Counted from the stretch's first letter, positions 8,848 to 18,555 are shown. The stretch: 64,000 nt of DNA from MFD01213-c1 sp963704405 (GCA_963704405.1 OY969903.1:1488001-1552000), one strand, 5' to 3'. Notes: a model not told the origin generated them from the letters alone. A program made the numbers and translations.

Positions 8848-9378
8848 TCAGGCTTCGGCGGGCTCCAGGTCTACATCGCAGTTGAGCTGGTGGCAGAGGG
8901 ATTCCAGATCGGCGCGGAGCTGGCGGACGGGGACCGAGGGGGGAACCGTCAGGCGCATCTGGGTAAGGAAAATGGGTGAGCCGGCGAAGGCGGCGGATTC
9001 CTGCCAGGCACTTAGCTCCTCAATGTTCACGCCATGCGTGCGGAGAATGCTGGTGAGCCGGGCAACGATGCCGGGCTGGTCGAGGGAATACGTTTTGAGC
9101 TTGAATCGGAGGCCGGGGATGGATGCCTTAGCCGCGGCGTCTTGCGGGGTGACGGTGAGCGTGAGGCCCATCGATCGGCCGAGTGCGGGAAGATCTTTGG
9201 CGAGGGCCGCGCTTGGGTCGGCGGGGGCCTCCAGCAGGACGAGGATGGCGAATTGGCCGCGGAGGTTGACCATGCGCGAGTCGAGGAGATTTGCGCTGCG
9301 CGTGTGGAGGTGGGCGGTGAGTTCGCCGACGAGACCGGGGCGGTCGGGGCCGACTGCGGTGATGATGAGCTGGGGCAT
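8848..9378 (-). CDS. Double ACT-domain protein, GcvR-like
   Basis: The 176-residue product has two ACT domains: residues 1-75 (LIITAVGPDRPGLVGELTAH) and about 92-170 (YSLDQPGIVARLTSILRTHG). ACT domains bind small ligands, usually amino acids. The two-domain layout matches the glycine cleavage repressor GcvR group, which controls gene expression without binding DNA itself. No glycine cleavage genes are near, so the ligand is unknown. The ATG is preceded by a moderate AAAGGACAT. Confidence 0.75.
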   Translation of the reverse strand: MPQLIITAVGPDRPGLVGELTAHLHTRSANLLDSRMVNLRGQFAILVLLEAPADPSAALAKDLPALGRSMGLTLTVTPQDAAAKASIPGLRFKLKTYSLDQPGIVARLTSILRTHGVNIEELSAWQESAAFAGSPIFLTQMRLTVPPSVPVRQLRADLESLCHQLNCDVDLEPAEA

Positions 9379-9610
9379 GGATGTCCTTTGACTTTTTTGG
9401 TGCTTGGAAGGTTATGAAATTGGAAAAGATTGGTTTGTTTTGTCTTGCCTTGTCCTGTCCTATCTTGTCTTCGGTAAAGTCATTCAGGTTTGAATGGTCA
9501 TTTGATAAGTGATGGTGTTTGACTCGGGCGCGACGCCTCTGCTCCGTGTGGGGATTGTACACTCCGGGAAACTTTTTCGGGATTGGCTGAAGGCGGCGGA
9601 CTTTTGAAAG

Positions 9611-10501
9611 TCAGGCAGGCGCGGCTGTCGCCCATCCGGGGAAGTCCTCAGGCGCTTTGATTTCGAATTTTACGTTTTTACCCGTGCGGGGATGTTTGAA
9701 GCCGAGGAGCACAGCGGTGAGGAGAAGGCGGGGGGATTCATCTTTTCCGTAAATGCGATCGCCGACGATGGGTGTGCCCCGGTCGTGGAGATGAACGCGG
9801 ATCTGATGCTTGCGGCCGGTGTGGAGCGTGACGCGCAGGGCAGCGTAACCTGCCTGGCGGGCAATGGTGGTGTATTCGGTGACGGCGAGATCACCGCCGC
9901 CGGGTCGCAGGGACCGGCGGACGGTGCCGTCAGGTAGTTCGACCAATCTCGATTCGATTTTCCCGGCGGGGGGAGTGGGGGTTCCTCTTGTTACTGCCAG
10001 GTATACTCGTCGCACGGTATGTTCGAAGAATTGTTGTTTGAGCGAGCGGTAGGCAAGATCGGATTTGGAGAAAACCAGCAGTCCGGAGGCGTCGCGATCG
10101 AGGCGGTGGATCAGGCCGACTCTTGCAGCGGGGTCGCGAGGGTTTGATTGTTGTTCTTTGATGTAAGCCTGGATGATGGCCAGGGCGGTGGGACGGCGTT
10201 CAGCGGGGACGGTGCTGGTGAGGAGGCCGGGAGGTTTGTTGATGACGAGGAGGTCGGCGTCTTCGAAGACGCGAACCAGCGGGCCGAGACTGGGGCTGGG
10301 GACGGACGGCCGCGGGCGGTCGCCGATCGTGATATGGTCTTCAGGGAAGATGGTGTCTTTGAAGCGGCGGGCCGGCCTGCCGTTGATTTTGACCCGGCCT
10401 TCTTTGAGCATTTCGCGAAGCGTGGTTTGTTTCGCCTTGGGGAATTGGCGGCGGAGGTATTCGTGAAGGGGCTCGGGCATATTCTGGAGAGGGTGTGGCA
10501 T
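9611..10501 (-). CDS. RluA-family pseudouridine synthase
   Basis: This enzyme of about 296 residues converts specific uridines in rRNA or tRNA to pseudouridine. An S4 RNA-binding domain occupies about residues 10-70 (LREMLKEGRVKINGRPARRF). The catalytic domain follows, with the RluA motif HRLDRDASGLLVFSKS carrying the catalytic aspartate. The closing HTGRKHQIRVHL block is also typical. Which site it modifies cannot be told from the sequence. The upstream glycosyltransferase gene ends six bases before this one begins, so the two are probably cotranscribed. Confidence 0.9.
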   Translation of the reverse strand: MPHPLQNMPEPLHEYLRRQFPKAKQTTLREMLKEGRVKINGRPARRFKDTIFPEDHITIGDRPRPSVPSPSLGPLVRVFEDADLLVINKPPGLLTSTVPAERRPTALAIIQAYIKEQQSNPRDPAARVGLIHRLDRDASGLLVFSKSDLAYRSLKQQFFEHTVRRVYLAVTRGTPTPPAGKIESRLVELPDGTVRRSLRPGGGDLAVTEYTTIARQAGYAALRVTLHTGRKHQIRVHLHDRGTPIVGDRIYGKDESPRLLLTAVLLGFKHPRTGKNVKFEIKAPEDFPGWATAAPA

Positions 10502-10506
10502 TGCGA

Positions 10507-12282
10507 TCAGGCGATTTGTTTCAGCTTGTTTGCGCGGGTGGCGCGTTCGATGCCGGGGACAATGTAGTTTTCGGCGACGGCGTCCCAGCTCATGTGCTTG
10601 GCGAGGTCGTAGCCGCGGTCGATGAAGGCTTCGAACTCGGCGGGGGTGCGGGGGAGGCGGTCGATCAGGTCTTTGGCGACTTTTTCGGCGACGCGCATTT
10701 CGATGGCGTCGCGCTGGGGCTGGCCGATGCTCAATAGCTGCTCGGGGCGGAGGCCTTGTTCGGGGAGTTCGGTGTAGTCGGCGACGATGACGTTGGGGGT
10801 GGGTTTGCCGTCGGTGACTTTGTCGACGAAGCCGGCGCAGCCGCAGACATTGGTGAAGACACAGATGCCACCGAAGGAGATGGGCTCGACTTGGGCGATG
10901 CCGAAGGGTTCGTAGATGCTTTGGCCGAACTCGGCGTCGCTGCCTTTGCGGATGTCCATGAATTCCATGTCAGTGGGGATGCGGGCGCCGCAGGTTTTGG
11001 AATCGAAGCCGAACTGATTGATGAAGACAACTTTGACGTTGCGGGATTGGGCGTTGAATTCCTGGACACCGGCGTAGTAGGCGGCTTCGCCGTTGCTGAG
11101 ATCAGGAAGGCCTTCGCGATGGACGACGGGCCAGTGGTAGCTTTGTTCCATGCGGCGGATGTCGTCACCGCGGCGGGCGGGGACTTCGGTAGTGAGGGCG
11201 AAGAGAACGGCGGTTTCGTTGCGCTTTCGCAGGAGCAGCTCAACTTGTTCGAGGACGCGAAGATCGCGCCACAGGCCTTTGCTGGGGACGAGGCGGGTGA
11301 CGTGGGTGAAGACGTAGTCGGGTTCGTATTTCAGGAGGGTTTTGCAATATTGGCGCAGCTTGGCGCGGCTGTGCATTTTCTGTTCCGGGGTGATTTTCCA
11401 GAAGGGGACGCCGTTATAGGCGAGCTGCGCTTCAACAGAGGCGAAATCAGCGCCGAGGAAGCGCATTTCCTTGAGGGTATAATCGCCGACCGCGAAGATG
11501 TTGTCGCAGAAGCGGGCAGCTTTGACGAGGGCGTGTTTGTAGTAGCCGCTCTGATCACCAAACACGTCTTCGACATAATGGCCCTGGGCCATCGCGGTGC
11601 GCATGACGTTGTAGAACATGGTGTCGTGGCCGGGGTGGCCTTCGACGATGCGGCGCATGGGGGCGCATTCATGGGCATGGAAGATGGTGCGGAAGTTGAA
11701 GCGGTCGCCTTCGAGTATGGCTGCCAGGACGGTGGGCATGCCCATGTATTCGTGGCTCAGGATCACGCAGGGTTCGGCGGTGCTGGTGGCTCCGAGCGAG
11801 TGCAGGGCAGCGATGGCCGGCTGGGCGAGGCGCATGTACTGCTCGTAATCCCAGATGTTTTCGTACTTGCTGCTGTCGATGCCGAATTTTTCCCAGAGCT
11901 GAAATTTGAATTCACCGATTTTTTTGGCGTCGTAACGAGAAACGTCAAAGAGTAGGACTTCGGGAACGGAGGTAACGCCGGTCTCTTTATCGACGAACTT
12001 GCGGCGGCCGTAGACGATGCCGACGTCGAATGCCTGTTCGATCTCCTGGAACCGGGCGGCCAGGGGGGAACGATAGAGACTGTCCATGCTGCTGTAGAGA
12101 ACTTCGCCGCCGGCGCCAAGGCGATGCTCACCAGCGCCATCACTGGGCCAGAAGGGGCCGACGAGGATGTTGCGCTGGGCCTTGTTGAGATAAATGCGGC
12201 TGGTGAGCAATCCCTGGAGCACCGCTCCGATGCCACCGATCTTCTGAATCGCTTCATGAGTCACGTGAACGACGGTCTGCAT
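10507..12282 (-). CDS. Glycogen-synthase-like glycosyltransferase
   Basis: The product has 591 residues and the two-lobed GT-B layout of retaining glycosyltransferases. The N-terminal lobe begins QTVVHVTHEAIQKIGGIGAV, where KIGGIG stands for the sugar-nucleotide loop of glycogen and starch synthases. The C-terminal lobe has THVTRLVPSKGLWRDLRVL and the FGQSIYEPFGIAQVEPISFG segment, the E-x7-E region. It most likely extends an alpha-glucan from ADP- or UDP-glucose. It is longer than bacterial GlgA (about 480 residues) and has an extra middle region. The ATG at 12282 has GGAG upstream; 19 extra in-frame codons are unlikely. A GH15 glucosidase lies about 1.1 kb away on the opposite strand. Confidence 0.8.
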   Translation of the reverse strand: MQTVVHVTHEAIQKIGGIGAVLQGLLTSRIYLNKAQRNILVGPFWPSDGAGEHRLGAGGEVLYSSMDSLYRSPLAARFQEIEQAFDVGIVYGRRKFVDKETGVTSVPEVLLFDVSRYDAKKIGEFKFQLWEKFGIDSSKYENIWDYEQYMRLAQPAIAALHSLGATSTAEPCVILSHEYMGMPTVLAAILEGDRFNFRTIFHAHECAPMRRIVEGHPGHDTMFYNVMRTAMAQGHYVEDVFGDQSGYYKHALVKAARFCDNIFAVGDYTLKEMRFLGADFASVEAQLAYNGVPFWKITPEQKMHSRAKLRQYCKTLLKYEPDYVFTHVTRLVPSKGLWRDLRVLEQVELLLRKRNETAVLFALTTEVPARRGDDIRRMEQSYHWPVVHREGLPDLSNGEAAYYAGVQEFNAQSRNVKVVFINQFGFDSKTCGARIPTDMEFMDIRKGSDAEFGQSIYEPFGIAQVEPISFGGICVFTNVCGCAGFVDKVTDGKPTPNVIVADYTELPEQGLRPEQLLSIGQPQRDAIEMRVAEKVAKDLIDRLPRTPAEFEAFIDRGYDLAKHMSWDAVAENYIVPGIERATRANKLKQIA

Positions 12283-12304
12283 GGCCAAGCTCCAGTGTCG
12301 AAAA

Positions 12305-12332
12305 GAAAAAAGCCGCGCATGATTCACGCGGC
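12305..12332 (-). terminator. Terminator for the PilZ gene
   Basis: On the minus strand a short stem (gccgcg / cgcggc) is followed by a T run. It sits just upstream of the glycosyltransferase gene and 200 bases after the PilZ gene, so it would separate the two transcripts. Confidence 0.6.
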
Positions 12333-12534
12333 GATCCACGGCTCCAGTATAAATTTGCTATGCCGGCGGGAAAGTGACCGGGGCCCTGAAAAAAACAAAA
12401 CTATATGGATTTCTTATCGGCCTGAACGGGAGGGAGGGGACAGGAAAACGGGAGGAGTCAGGAGCACCCTTGAGTTTTTAATGTCCTCTCCCGGTACATG
12501 CGGGGGAGAAGGGATCAGAAGGTGGGGTTGGGAA

Positions 12535-12846
12535 TCAGGGGTTGACGACGACGGCGCCGGCGTCGAATCCGCCGCGCTCGGCTTCGCGGATGGAGACGAT
12601 CCGAACCTGCATACCTTCCTGAACTAATGAATCGAAGGCTCGGAGGTGATAGGTATGACCGATCTGGAGTGGGGCGTGCGAGCTGAAGCCGACGCCACCG
12701 ACGGAGATTTCGGTGATTTTTATGTCGATTGTGGAGGGGGAACCATCGGTGGAGAGAGTGGCGGAGACGTCCAAGCGGTGACGGCGGCCTTTGCGACGGT
12801 TTTCCGCCAATCCTTTGACGGCTGATGAGGTGGTGCGGGAGGCCAT
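12535..12846 (-). CDS. PilZ-domain protein, probable c-di-GMP receptor
   Basis: The 103-residue product is a single PilZ domain. The N-terminal arginine motif RRKGRRHRLDV satisfies RxxxR. The second motif is TEISVGGVGF, with Glu in place of the usual Asp or Asn of (D/N)xSxxG. PilZ domains bind cyclic di-GMP and relay it to partners that control motility, adhesion or polysaccharide synthesis. The neighbouring glycosyltransferase gene, transcribed in the same direction but beyond a terminator, is a possible partner. The Asp-to-Glu change may weaken binding. Confidence 0.8.
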   Translation of the reverse strand: MASRTTSSAVKGLAENRRKGRRHRLDVSATLSTDGSPSTIDIKITEISVGGVGFSSHAPLQIGHTYHLRAFDSLVQEGMQVRIVSIREAERGGFDAGAVVVNP

Positions 12847-13388
12847 AGCTTTGGCATCGACTAAGCGCCACCGCGGCTGAAGGTGGGGGGGATGGGCGGA
12901 GTGGTCCGATAATGCCTGGCGATGTGTCAGGAGGAGATGTTAAGGGAGAAACCTGGCGGTGGTCGGCGATTTCCCCTGGTTTCTGCGGGAGTCCGGGTTG
13001 ATCGAGCTCGCCGATGTCAGGAGGAAGGGAATCGGAATGGCGGGGCGGCTACATGGGCCGGGGCTGCACAAGCGTGCTGCGCGTCACATCTTCACAAAAC
13101 TTGATTCAGTGCGGTTGCGGATCATTCGATATTTGCAGACAGCGGGCATTGCTCTCATGGCGGAAATCCGAGCGCATTCAGGCGCTACAGCCGATAACTG
13201 TATGAACGATGCCCCTCTGCACTGCGTAAGACCTGACATGAACCGCACGCTGATTGAACATCTGGCTTCTCTGGGCTGCGGTGTCGGCGGTGAGCGGGTC
13301 ATTGTGTTTTCGGGCGGGCCGCTTGAGAGCGGCCTCTGCAGGCTTTATAAGGGCCAGCAACCGCCGTCCATTTGCCATTCGGAGCCAC
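12847..13388. other. 542-bp intergenic stretch between divergent genes
   Basis: Open frames exist here but none has coding character or a recognisable domain. The region must contain the promoters for the PilZ gene on one side and the GH15 gene on the other. Confidence 0.5.
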
Positions 13389-15850
13389 ATGCCTCGTGAT
13401 ATTCCCGTTGGAAACGGTCGGTTGCTTGTTACTTTCGACAACCGATACCAGATTCGCGATATCTACTTCCCGCATGTCGGGCAGGAGAATCATGCGGGGG
13501 CCGGGCCTTGCCGCTTTGGGGTTTACTCAGATATTCCGGGTTCTCGCAAGAGCGCGCTGTACTGGACCAGCAGCGATGAATGGACCATTCGCCAGCGCTA
13601 TCTTCGCGACACGCTGACGACCAGCGTGAGCCTGGATCATGGAGCGCTGCGGCTGGCGCTGTACTGCAACGACACCGTTGACTTCCACCGCAATATTCTC
13701 GTCCGCAAAATCAAAGTGAAGAACCTGGCGCAGCATGAGCGGGTGGTGCGCATCATGCATCACCAGGACTTCAACATGTTCGGCACGAAGATTGGGGACA
13801 CGGCTTACTATGACCCGGAGCTGCGTTCGATCGTTCACTATCGCGCCAAGCGATACCTGATGGTGACGTTCTTCAGTTCAGGCGAGCAGCGGGTGGATGA
13901 ATACGCCACGGGAACCAGCGGTTTCCATGGCGCGGAAGGAACGTGGCGCGACGCTGAAGACGGGCATCTTCAGGGGAACGCGATTGCGCAGGGGGCGGTG
14001 GACAGCACAATTGCGCTGCATGTGAATCTGCCGCCGGATGGGGAGCGGACGGTTTATATGGTGGTGGTGGCGGGACATTCGCGCGAGGAGCTGCTGGAAC
14101 TGCACAAGTGGCTGACGAAGATGTCACCGCAGGGCGTGATTGACCGAACGACAAGCTATTGGCGGCTTTGGGTGGGGGGGACGAATATCAATTTCGGAAA
14201 TCTGCCGCCGAAGGTCGTGGATCTGTTCAAGCGGAGCCTGCTGGTGGTGCGGACGCAGATCGACAACGGCGGGGCGATCGTGGCGGCGAACGACTCGGAC
14301 ATCATGCAGTTTTCGCGGGACACGTATTCGTATGTTTGGCCGCGAGATGGGGCGCTGGTTGCGGATTCACTGGACCTGGCGGGGTTTCCGGATATCGCGA
14401 GATGGTTTTATAACTTCTGCTCGAAGGTCATCACTGAAGACGGCTACTTCTATCACAAGTACAACCCGGATGGTTCGCCGGCTTCGAGCTGGCATCCGTG
14501 GGTTTTGAAAAATGAACGGGCGATGCCGATCCAGGAAGATGAAACGGCGCTGGTGGTCTGGGCGATGTGGCGGCATTATTACCGCTATCGCGATATCGAA
14601 TTTGTCCGGCCGCTGTGGGTGGATGTGGTGCAGAAGGCGGCGGATTTCATGTGCCGGTATCGCGATCCGCGGACGGGTTTGCCGCTGCCGAGCTATGACC
14701 TGTGGGAAGAACGGTGGGGCGTTCATGCGTTTACGGTCGCCACGGTTTATGGGGGATTGAAAGCGGCACGCAATTTTGCGGTTTGCTTTGGCGATCGTGA
14801 GCGGGCGGAGCGATACAACAAGGCCGCCGAGGAGATTCGGGCGGGAGCTGCGAAGTATTTGTGGTCGGACAAGCTGAAGCGGTTTGTCCGGCGGCTGGTA
14901 CCGAAAGACAATCCGGTTCCGCCGGATGATTCGGCATACGTGGAAGCGGATGAGCTGAAAGTCGATCCGAAGATTGAGGATGTATATGAAGTGGATGAAG
15001 TGATCGACGCCAGCTTGTATGCGATCTACAAGTTCCATCTGTTTGAAGCGGATGACGAGCGCGTTGACGCGACGATGAAGCAGGTGGAAGAGAAGCTGTG
15101 GGTGAAGACGCGCGTTGGCGGCGTGGCGCGGTATGAGAATGATTATTATCACCGCATCAGCAACGACATTGCCGCCGTGCCTGGGAACCCGTGGTTTATC
15201 TGCACGCTGTGGCTGGCGGATTATTTCATCACCCGCGCCAGACGACGGCGGAATTGAAGATGGCGCTGCCGATCTTTGAATGGACAGCGAGCCACTCGCT
15301 GGAATCAGGCGTGCTGGCGGAACAGGTGAATCCGTATACGAATGAGCCGATCAGCGTCAGCCCGCTGACGTGGTCACATGCCACTGTCGTGAGCACTGCT
15401 ATTAAATACCTGGAAAAGCTTGAGCAGCTTCAGGCATGCAGCACGTGCAACCAGCCGATCTTCCGCCTGCGGCGGATGGGCCCGGTTGAGGTGAAGAGCC
15501 AGGCGACATTCGATCGGCTGGAAGCTGAGTTTGAAATGAGCAGCTCGCGCGAAATGGCGAGCGCGATCGGCAAATTCACCAAGGAAGATCCGCGAAGCAA
15601 GCAACTGTTGAAGGCGACGCTCGCCATCGACACCCGAGATTGCATCGGCTGCGAAGTATGCGTCGCCCACTGCGATAAAGGGGTTCTGAAAATGGTCGAC
15701 GGCAAAGCGCTGATCGACCTGCGGCATCTGAACAAATGCGACCTGGACGGCGAATGCGTGGAAGTCTGCCCGACCGATGTGGTTTCGCTGCTGGTTCTGC
15801 CGGTGGAGGAACCGGTGAAGGAACTGGCTCCGGCGGCCGGCGGGGAATGA
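13389..15850 (+). CDS. GH15 glucosidase fused to a ferredoxin-like domain, one frameshift
   Basis: The restored product has about 820 residues. The first 640 form a GH15-type glucan glucosidase that releases glucose from alpha-glucans: VWPRDGALVADSLDLAGFPD, IQEDETALVVWAMW and YDLWEERWGVHAFT lead to the C-terminal SGVLAEQ block with the second catalytic glutamate. The reading shifts near 15242; adding one C there joins YFITRA to QTTAELKMALPIFEWTASHS in frame. The same frame then runs on without a stop into a cysteine-rich module: CSTC, CIGCEVCVAHC and CDLDGECVEVCP. This resembles a dicluster ferredoxin in which the second cluster shows only three cysteines. A hydrolase needs no iron-sulphur cluster, so the fusion is odd. 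The ATG at 13389 follows GGAG. No signal peptide is seen, so it acts in the cytoplasm, probably on glycogen. Confidence 0.85.
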
Positions 15851-15887
15851 ACGCACGGGATTGTCGGAAATGAATTGAAATGCCGGC

Positions 15888-15928
15888 AAAAAAAACCGCC
15901 CGCGGACCCGTTAAGATCCGTGGGCGGT
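15888..15928 (-). terminator. Terminator of the PEP-CTERM gene
   Basis: On the minus strand a 12-bp stem (accgcccacgga / tccgcgggcggt) with one wobble pair is followed by eight T. A second hairpin (ccaggcgg / ccgcctgg) lies between it and the stop codon, near 15992-16014. Confidence 0.85.
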
Positions 15929-16035
15929 GAGAGAGAGAAGAGAATAGATTCGGGTGGCGGGTTGCGTTTTCGCGTTGTCCGCCGCAAACCACCAGGCGGC
16001 GGTTAGACCGCCTGGCGGGGAGTTGGGAAAATCGT

Positions 16036-17151
16036 TCAAGCCCGGCGGCGGCGGGGGCGGTAGTTCAACAGGCCGACCATACCGACGGCGGCGAGGGTCG
16101 CGGTCGTGGGTTCGGGGACCGCGGTGAACAGCACGGCTGCCGTGCCGATCGCATCAAGGCCGCCGTTGGCTTCGGTGGTGATCTTGGGGAAGTGGCTGGT
16201 GTTGGTCCAGTCAACCAGTTGGGTGCCGGAGCCGGTCACGTCCGTCGCGAAGAGCGAATAACCATAGATCGTCTGGCCGGGCAGGGAGACCAGGTCGCTG
16301 GTTGGGATGACGATCCCGCCGATTGCCTGCTTCACCATATCTGACGGATGCTGTGGGTCGGTCGCGCTGCCGTCGTTGCGGCGGGTGACGATGTATTCGG
16401 AAGTGCCGACCACATCTTTCTTACCCCAGGTTCCGCTGGCGACGCTGATGAGCGGGCCGTAGTTCGACGGTTTGCCACCGGAGAGCGCGGTGATGGCGGC
16501 GATCTTGAAGCCGTCATGCTGGTTGGTCACGCCGCGGTCAAACAGGGTGAACACCTTGCTCGGGTCGGCTGCGAACCCGCTGGTGAACATCAGATCCAGG
16601 CGCTCGATGTTGGTGTTGTTGTTCTGGCTGTTGCCCTGGTTGGTGAAGAGGTTGTCGGTGCCCACCAGGAGATTATTTCCGGCGAAGGCCTGGGCGATGC
16701 TCGTCACCTTTGAGCTCTGGAATGACAGCGTGCTGCTGTTGTAAGCGCCGCTGGCGCGATACCAGATCGTGTCGTTGTCCGGGCCCGAGGCGCGGTCAAC
16801 GACCGTATTGGCAATCGACGTGGGGACGTAGGTTGCGGTGTTGGTGGTGATCTTGGTGATCGCCAGGTCCTGGCCGCCGTAATTGAGATTGTAGTGACGC
16901 CCGGAAGTGAAACCGCTGCCGGTCCCTGCGCCGCTGACATTGCTTACGCTGGACGTAGGGCCGAACGAAAGGTGCGTCTGGATGGACTGCACATCGGCCA
17001 GGGCGCCGAAGCTGTTTCCGGCGAAGGACAATCCGGTCGCCGCCACGGCAGTGGCCAGGATGGCCTTGCTGCGGGCGAGCTTCCTGAATTGACCCACCTT
17101 GCGGGAAACATGGTTTCCAATCTTAACGATAGTGTTGTTTTGGCTGAACAT
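16036..17151 (-). CDS. PEP-CTERM sorting-domain protein
   Basis: The 371-residue product is exported and processed by an exosortase. A long N-terminal signal region ends near ATGLSFAGNSFGALA. The C-terminus is a full PEP-CTERM signal: the VPEPTT motif, a hydrophobic helix (LAAVGMVGLL) and the basic tail YRPRRRRA. The body is rich in Ser, Thr, Asn and Gly and is likely beta-structured. No enzyme motif was recognised. The start at 17151 follows GGAGAGAAG; a start five codons earlier has no suitable ribosome site. It probably ends up in the extracellular matrix or cell surface. No exosortase gene is in the window. Confidence 0.85.
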   Translation of the reverse strand: MFSQNNTIVKIGNHVSRKVGQFRKLARSKAILATAVAATGLSFAGNSFGALADVQSIQTHLSFGPTSSVSNVSGAGTGSGFTSGRHYNLNYGGQDLAITKITTNTATYVPTSIANTVVDRASGPDNDTIWYRASGAYNSSTLSFQSSKVTSIAQAFAGNNLLVGTDNLFTNQGNSQNNNTNIERLDLMFTSGFAADPSKVFTLFDRGVTNQHDGFKIAAITALSGGKPSNYGPLISVASGTWGKKDVVGTSEYIVTRRNDGSATDPQHPSDMVKQAIGGIVIPTSDLVSLPGQTIYGYSLFATDVTGSGTQLVDWTNTSHFPKITTEANGGLDAIGTAAVLFTAVPEPTTATLAAVGMVGLLNYRPRRRRA

Positions 17152-17251
17152 GGCTCTTCTCTCCATCTCTCCGTTTGGCGGCTGCGGTCTCTCAGGTCGC
17201 AGTCTCCGAACATATTTAAAAATGATTCCTCGAACTCCGACTGAAAATGCA

Positions 17252-17506
17252 TCAGGCGGCGATGCGGTGCTCGGCTGGTTCGACCGGCTGCGTCGCCTGT
17301 TTCGTTTCGACTGTCACTTCTACGATTGCGCCATTGCTGACGGGCAGCTCAACGGCCTGGATAGCTGAGGCCATGGAGACGAACTCCACTTCCAGCTCCT
17401 GGACGACTGCATTGGGCTCGTCGTAATCAAGGTCGATTGGGGCAGCGACGTACATATCGCTGTAGGCGCCTTCGAAACTCAGCAGATCTGTGATTGATGT
17501 GTTCAT
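17252..17506 (-). CDS. Small acidic protein of unknown function
   Basis: The 84-residue product is acidic and valine-rich (AVVQELEVEFVSMASAIQAV). It has no signal peptide or membrane helix and was not recognised. The ATG is preceded by GAGGGAAATGC, a good ribosome site. It lies between the PEP-CTERM gene and the receiver-like gene on the same strand and may share their transcript. Confidence 0.5.
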   Translation of the reverse strand: MNTSITDLLSFEGAYSDMYVAAPIDLDYDEPNAVVQELEVEFVSMASAIQAVELPVSNGAIVEVTVETKQATQPVEPAEHRIAA

Positions 17507-17618
17507 GGCATTTCCCTCACTTGTGCTTTTGCTCGATCTGACTCACTCATCCCATTGGCGGGCGGGGGACATTTCCCCCGCCCGCTTCAGGGCAGAGATT
17601 TCGCGAGATAACGACCAT

Positions 17619-18059
17619 TTAGAAGGCGACAGCCGCGGGCATGCTGGGAGTGCGGGCCGGCTTGCCGTAGTTCTGATGAAGCACGGCCAAAGCCGCCTTC
17701 TGACGGAGCGAATCGGTGATCTGGAACAGCTCATCGCTGCTGGGCATCACGTCGTAAATCTTGATTGGCCCGAACATGCGGGCGGTGATTTCCTGTTGTT
17801 CGCTGATGGCCCCGCCGACCAGCGCCCACTTCTGCCAGGCCCAACCCGTGCGCACGCGGCGAACGAAATCCCAGGTGTTCAGGTCAGGGATTCGCATTCC
17901 GACGACGACCAGGTCGAACGACAACATGCGGAGCATGTCGATGGCTCGACGTCCCGAACGGACGGAGCAGAAATTCAAACCTTCTGTGCGGCCGGCCATT
18001 TCCGGCTCGTCCACACAAACACCCAGGATCGAAACCTGGTCTTCTTGGCTCTTGAACAT
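17619..18059 (-). CDS. Response-regulator receiver domain lacking the phosphoacceptor Asp
   Basis: The 146-residue product has the layout of a lone receiver domain: a beta strand ending in an acidic pair (VSILGVCVDEPEM), a second helix, then FDLVVVGMRIPDLNTWDFVR. In a normal receiver the position of the glycine in VVVG is the aspartate that is phosphorylated (compare the usual LLDxxMP). Here it is Gly, so this is probably a pseudo-receiver controlled by binding rather than phosphate. The C-terminal helix is followed by a short unstructured tail. The ATG at 18059 follows CGAGG. No kinase gene is adjacent. Confidence 0.65.
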   Translation of the reverse strand: MFKSQEDQVSILGVCVDEPEMAGRTEGLNFCSVRSGRRAIDMLRMLSFDLVVVGMRIPDLNTWDFVRRVRTGWAWQKWALVGGAISEQQEITARMFGPIKIYDVMPSSDELFQITDSLRQKAALAVLHQNYGKPARTPSMPAAVAF

Positions 18060-18399
18060 GGCAACCTCGCGTTAAAAGTTCTCTGCCCGAACGCCCTGGG
18101 GTCACGCATCGCAACTCACCAGACGCTTGAGACGGAATGCCTAGAGCGAGACGTATGCCAAGTATTAAACAGGCCAAAATGATTTTCTTAATTCCATTAA
18201 AAACAATCAGTTGTGATTCAGTAAAATTTTTTGACCCACGCACATCGCCAGACTATGGAAACGGTTGTTTTAACCATATAAAACTCGCCAAAATAGTTGT
18301 AAGTCGCTGGCATGAGTGAGGTTGAGGGGATGTGGTTGTTTTAAGAGGTCATGTTTGTTTTGAATGTGTGGGGATATTGAATCCATGAAGCAAAACATA

Positions 18400-18504
18400 T
18401 GAACGCAGAGTTGCAGAGACCGCAAAGAAAGATCAAAGATGAGGTTTGAGGTTCCCCTCTTCCTCTTCTTTCCAACCTTGGCGGCCTCGGCATGTTTGCG
18501 TTCA
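18400..18504. repeat. Imperfect long inverted repeat of a dispersed intergenic family
   Basis: The arm starting tgaacgcagagttgcagaga at 18400 pairs imperfectly with the arm ending gcctcggcatgtttgcgttca near 18504, about 35-40 bases each. Similar gcg/ctt-rich text occurs near 27330-27375, 28430-28475 and 31885-31925. The rest of the 18060-18582 gap is AT-rich and has no gene. Confidence 0.5.
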
Positions 18505-18519
18505 CACTTTTTTTGATTC

Positions 18520-18555
18520 AAAAAAAGAAGCCGCGCGACAATCGTCGCGCGGCTT
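18520..18555 (-). terminator. Terminator of the sugar-binding protein gene
   Basis: A perfect 12-bp stem (aagccgcgcgac / gtcgcgcggctt) with an AATC loop is followed on the minus strand by a run of T. It lies 28 bases after the stop of the binding-protein gene. Confidence 0.92.

Noticed and set aside
10756..11955. Open frame of 399 codons opposite the glycosyltransferase gene
   Set aside because: Low-complexity Gly/Asp/Val composition from the reverse of alpha/beta codons, no domain; the glycosyltransferase on the other strand is clear.
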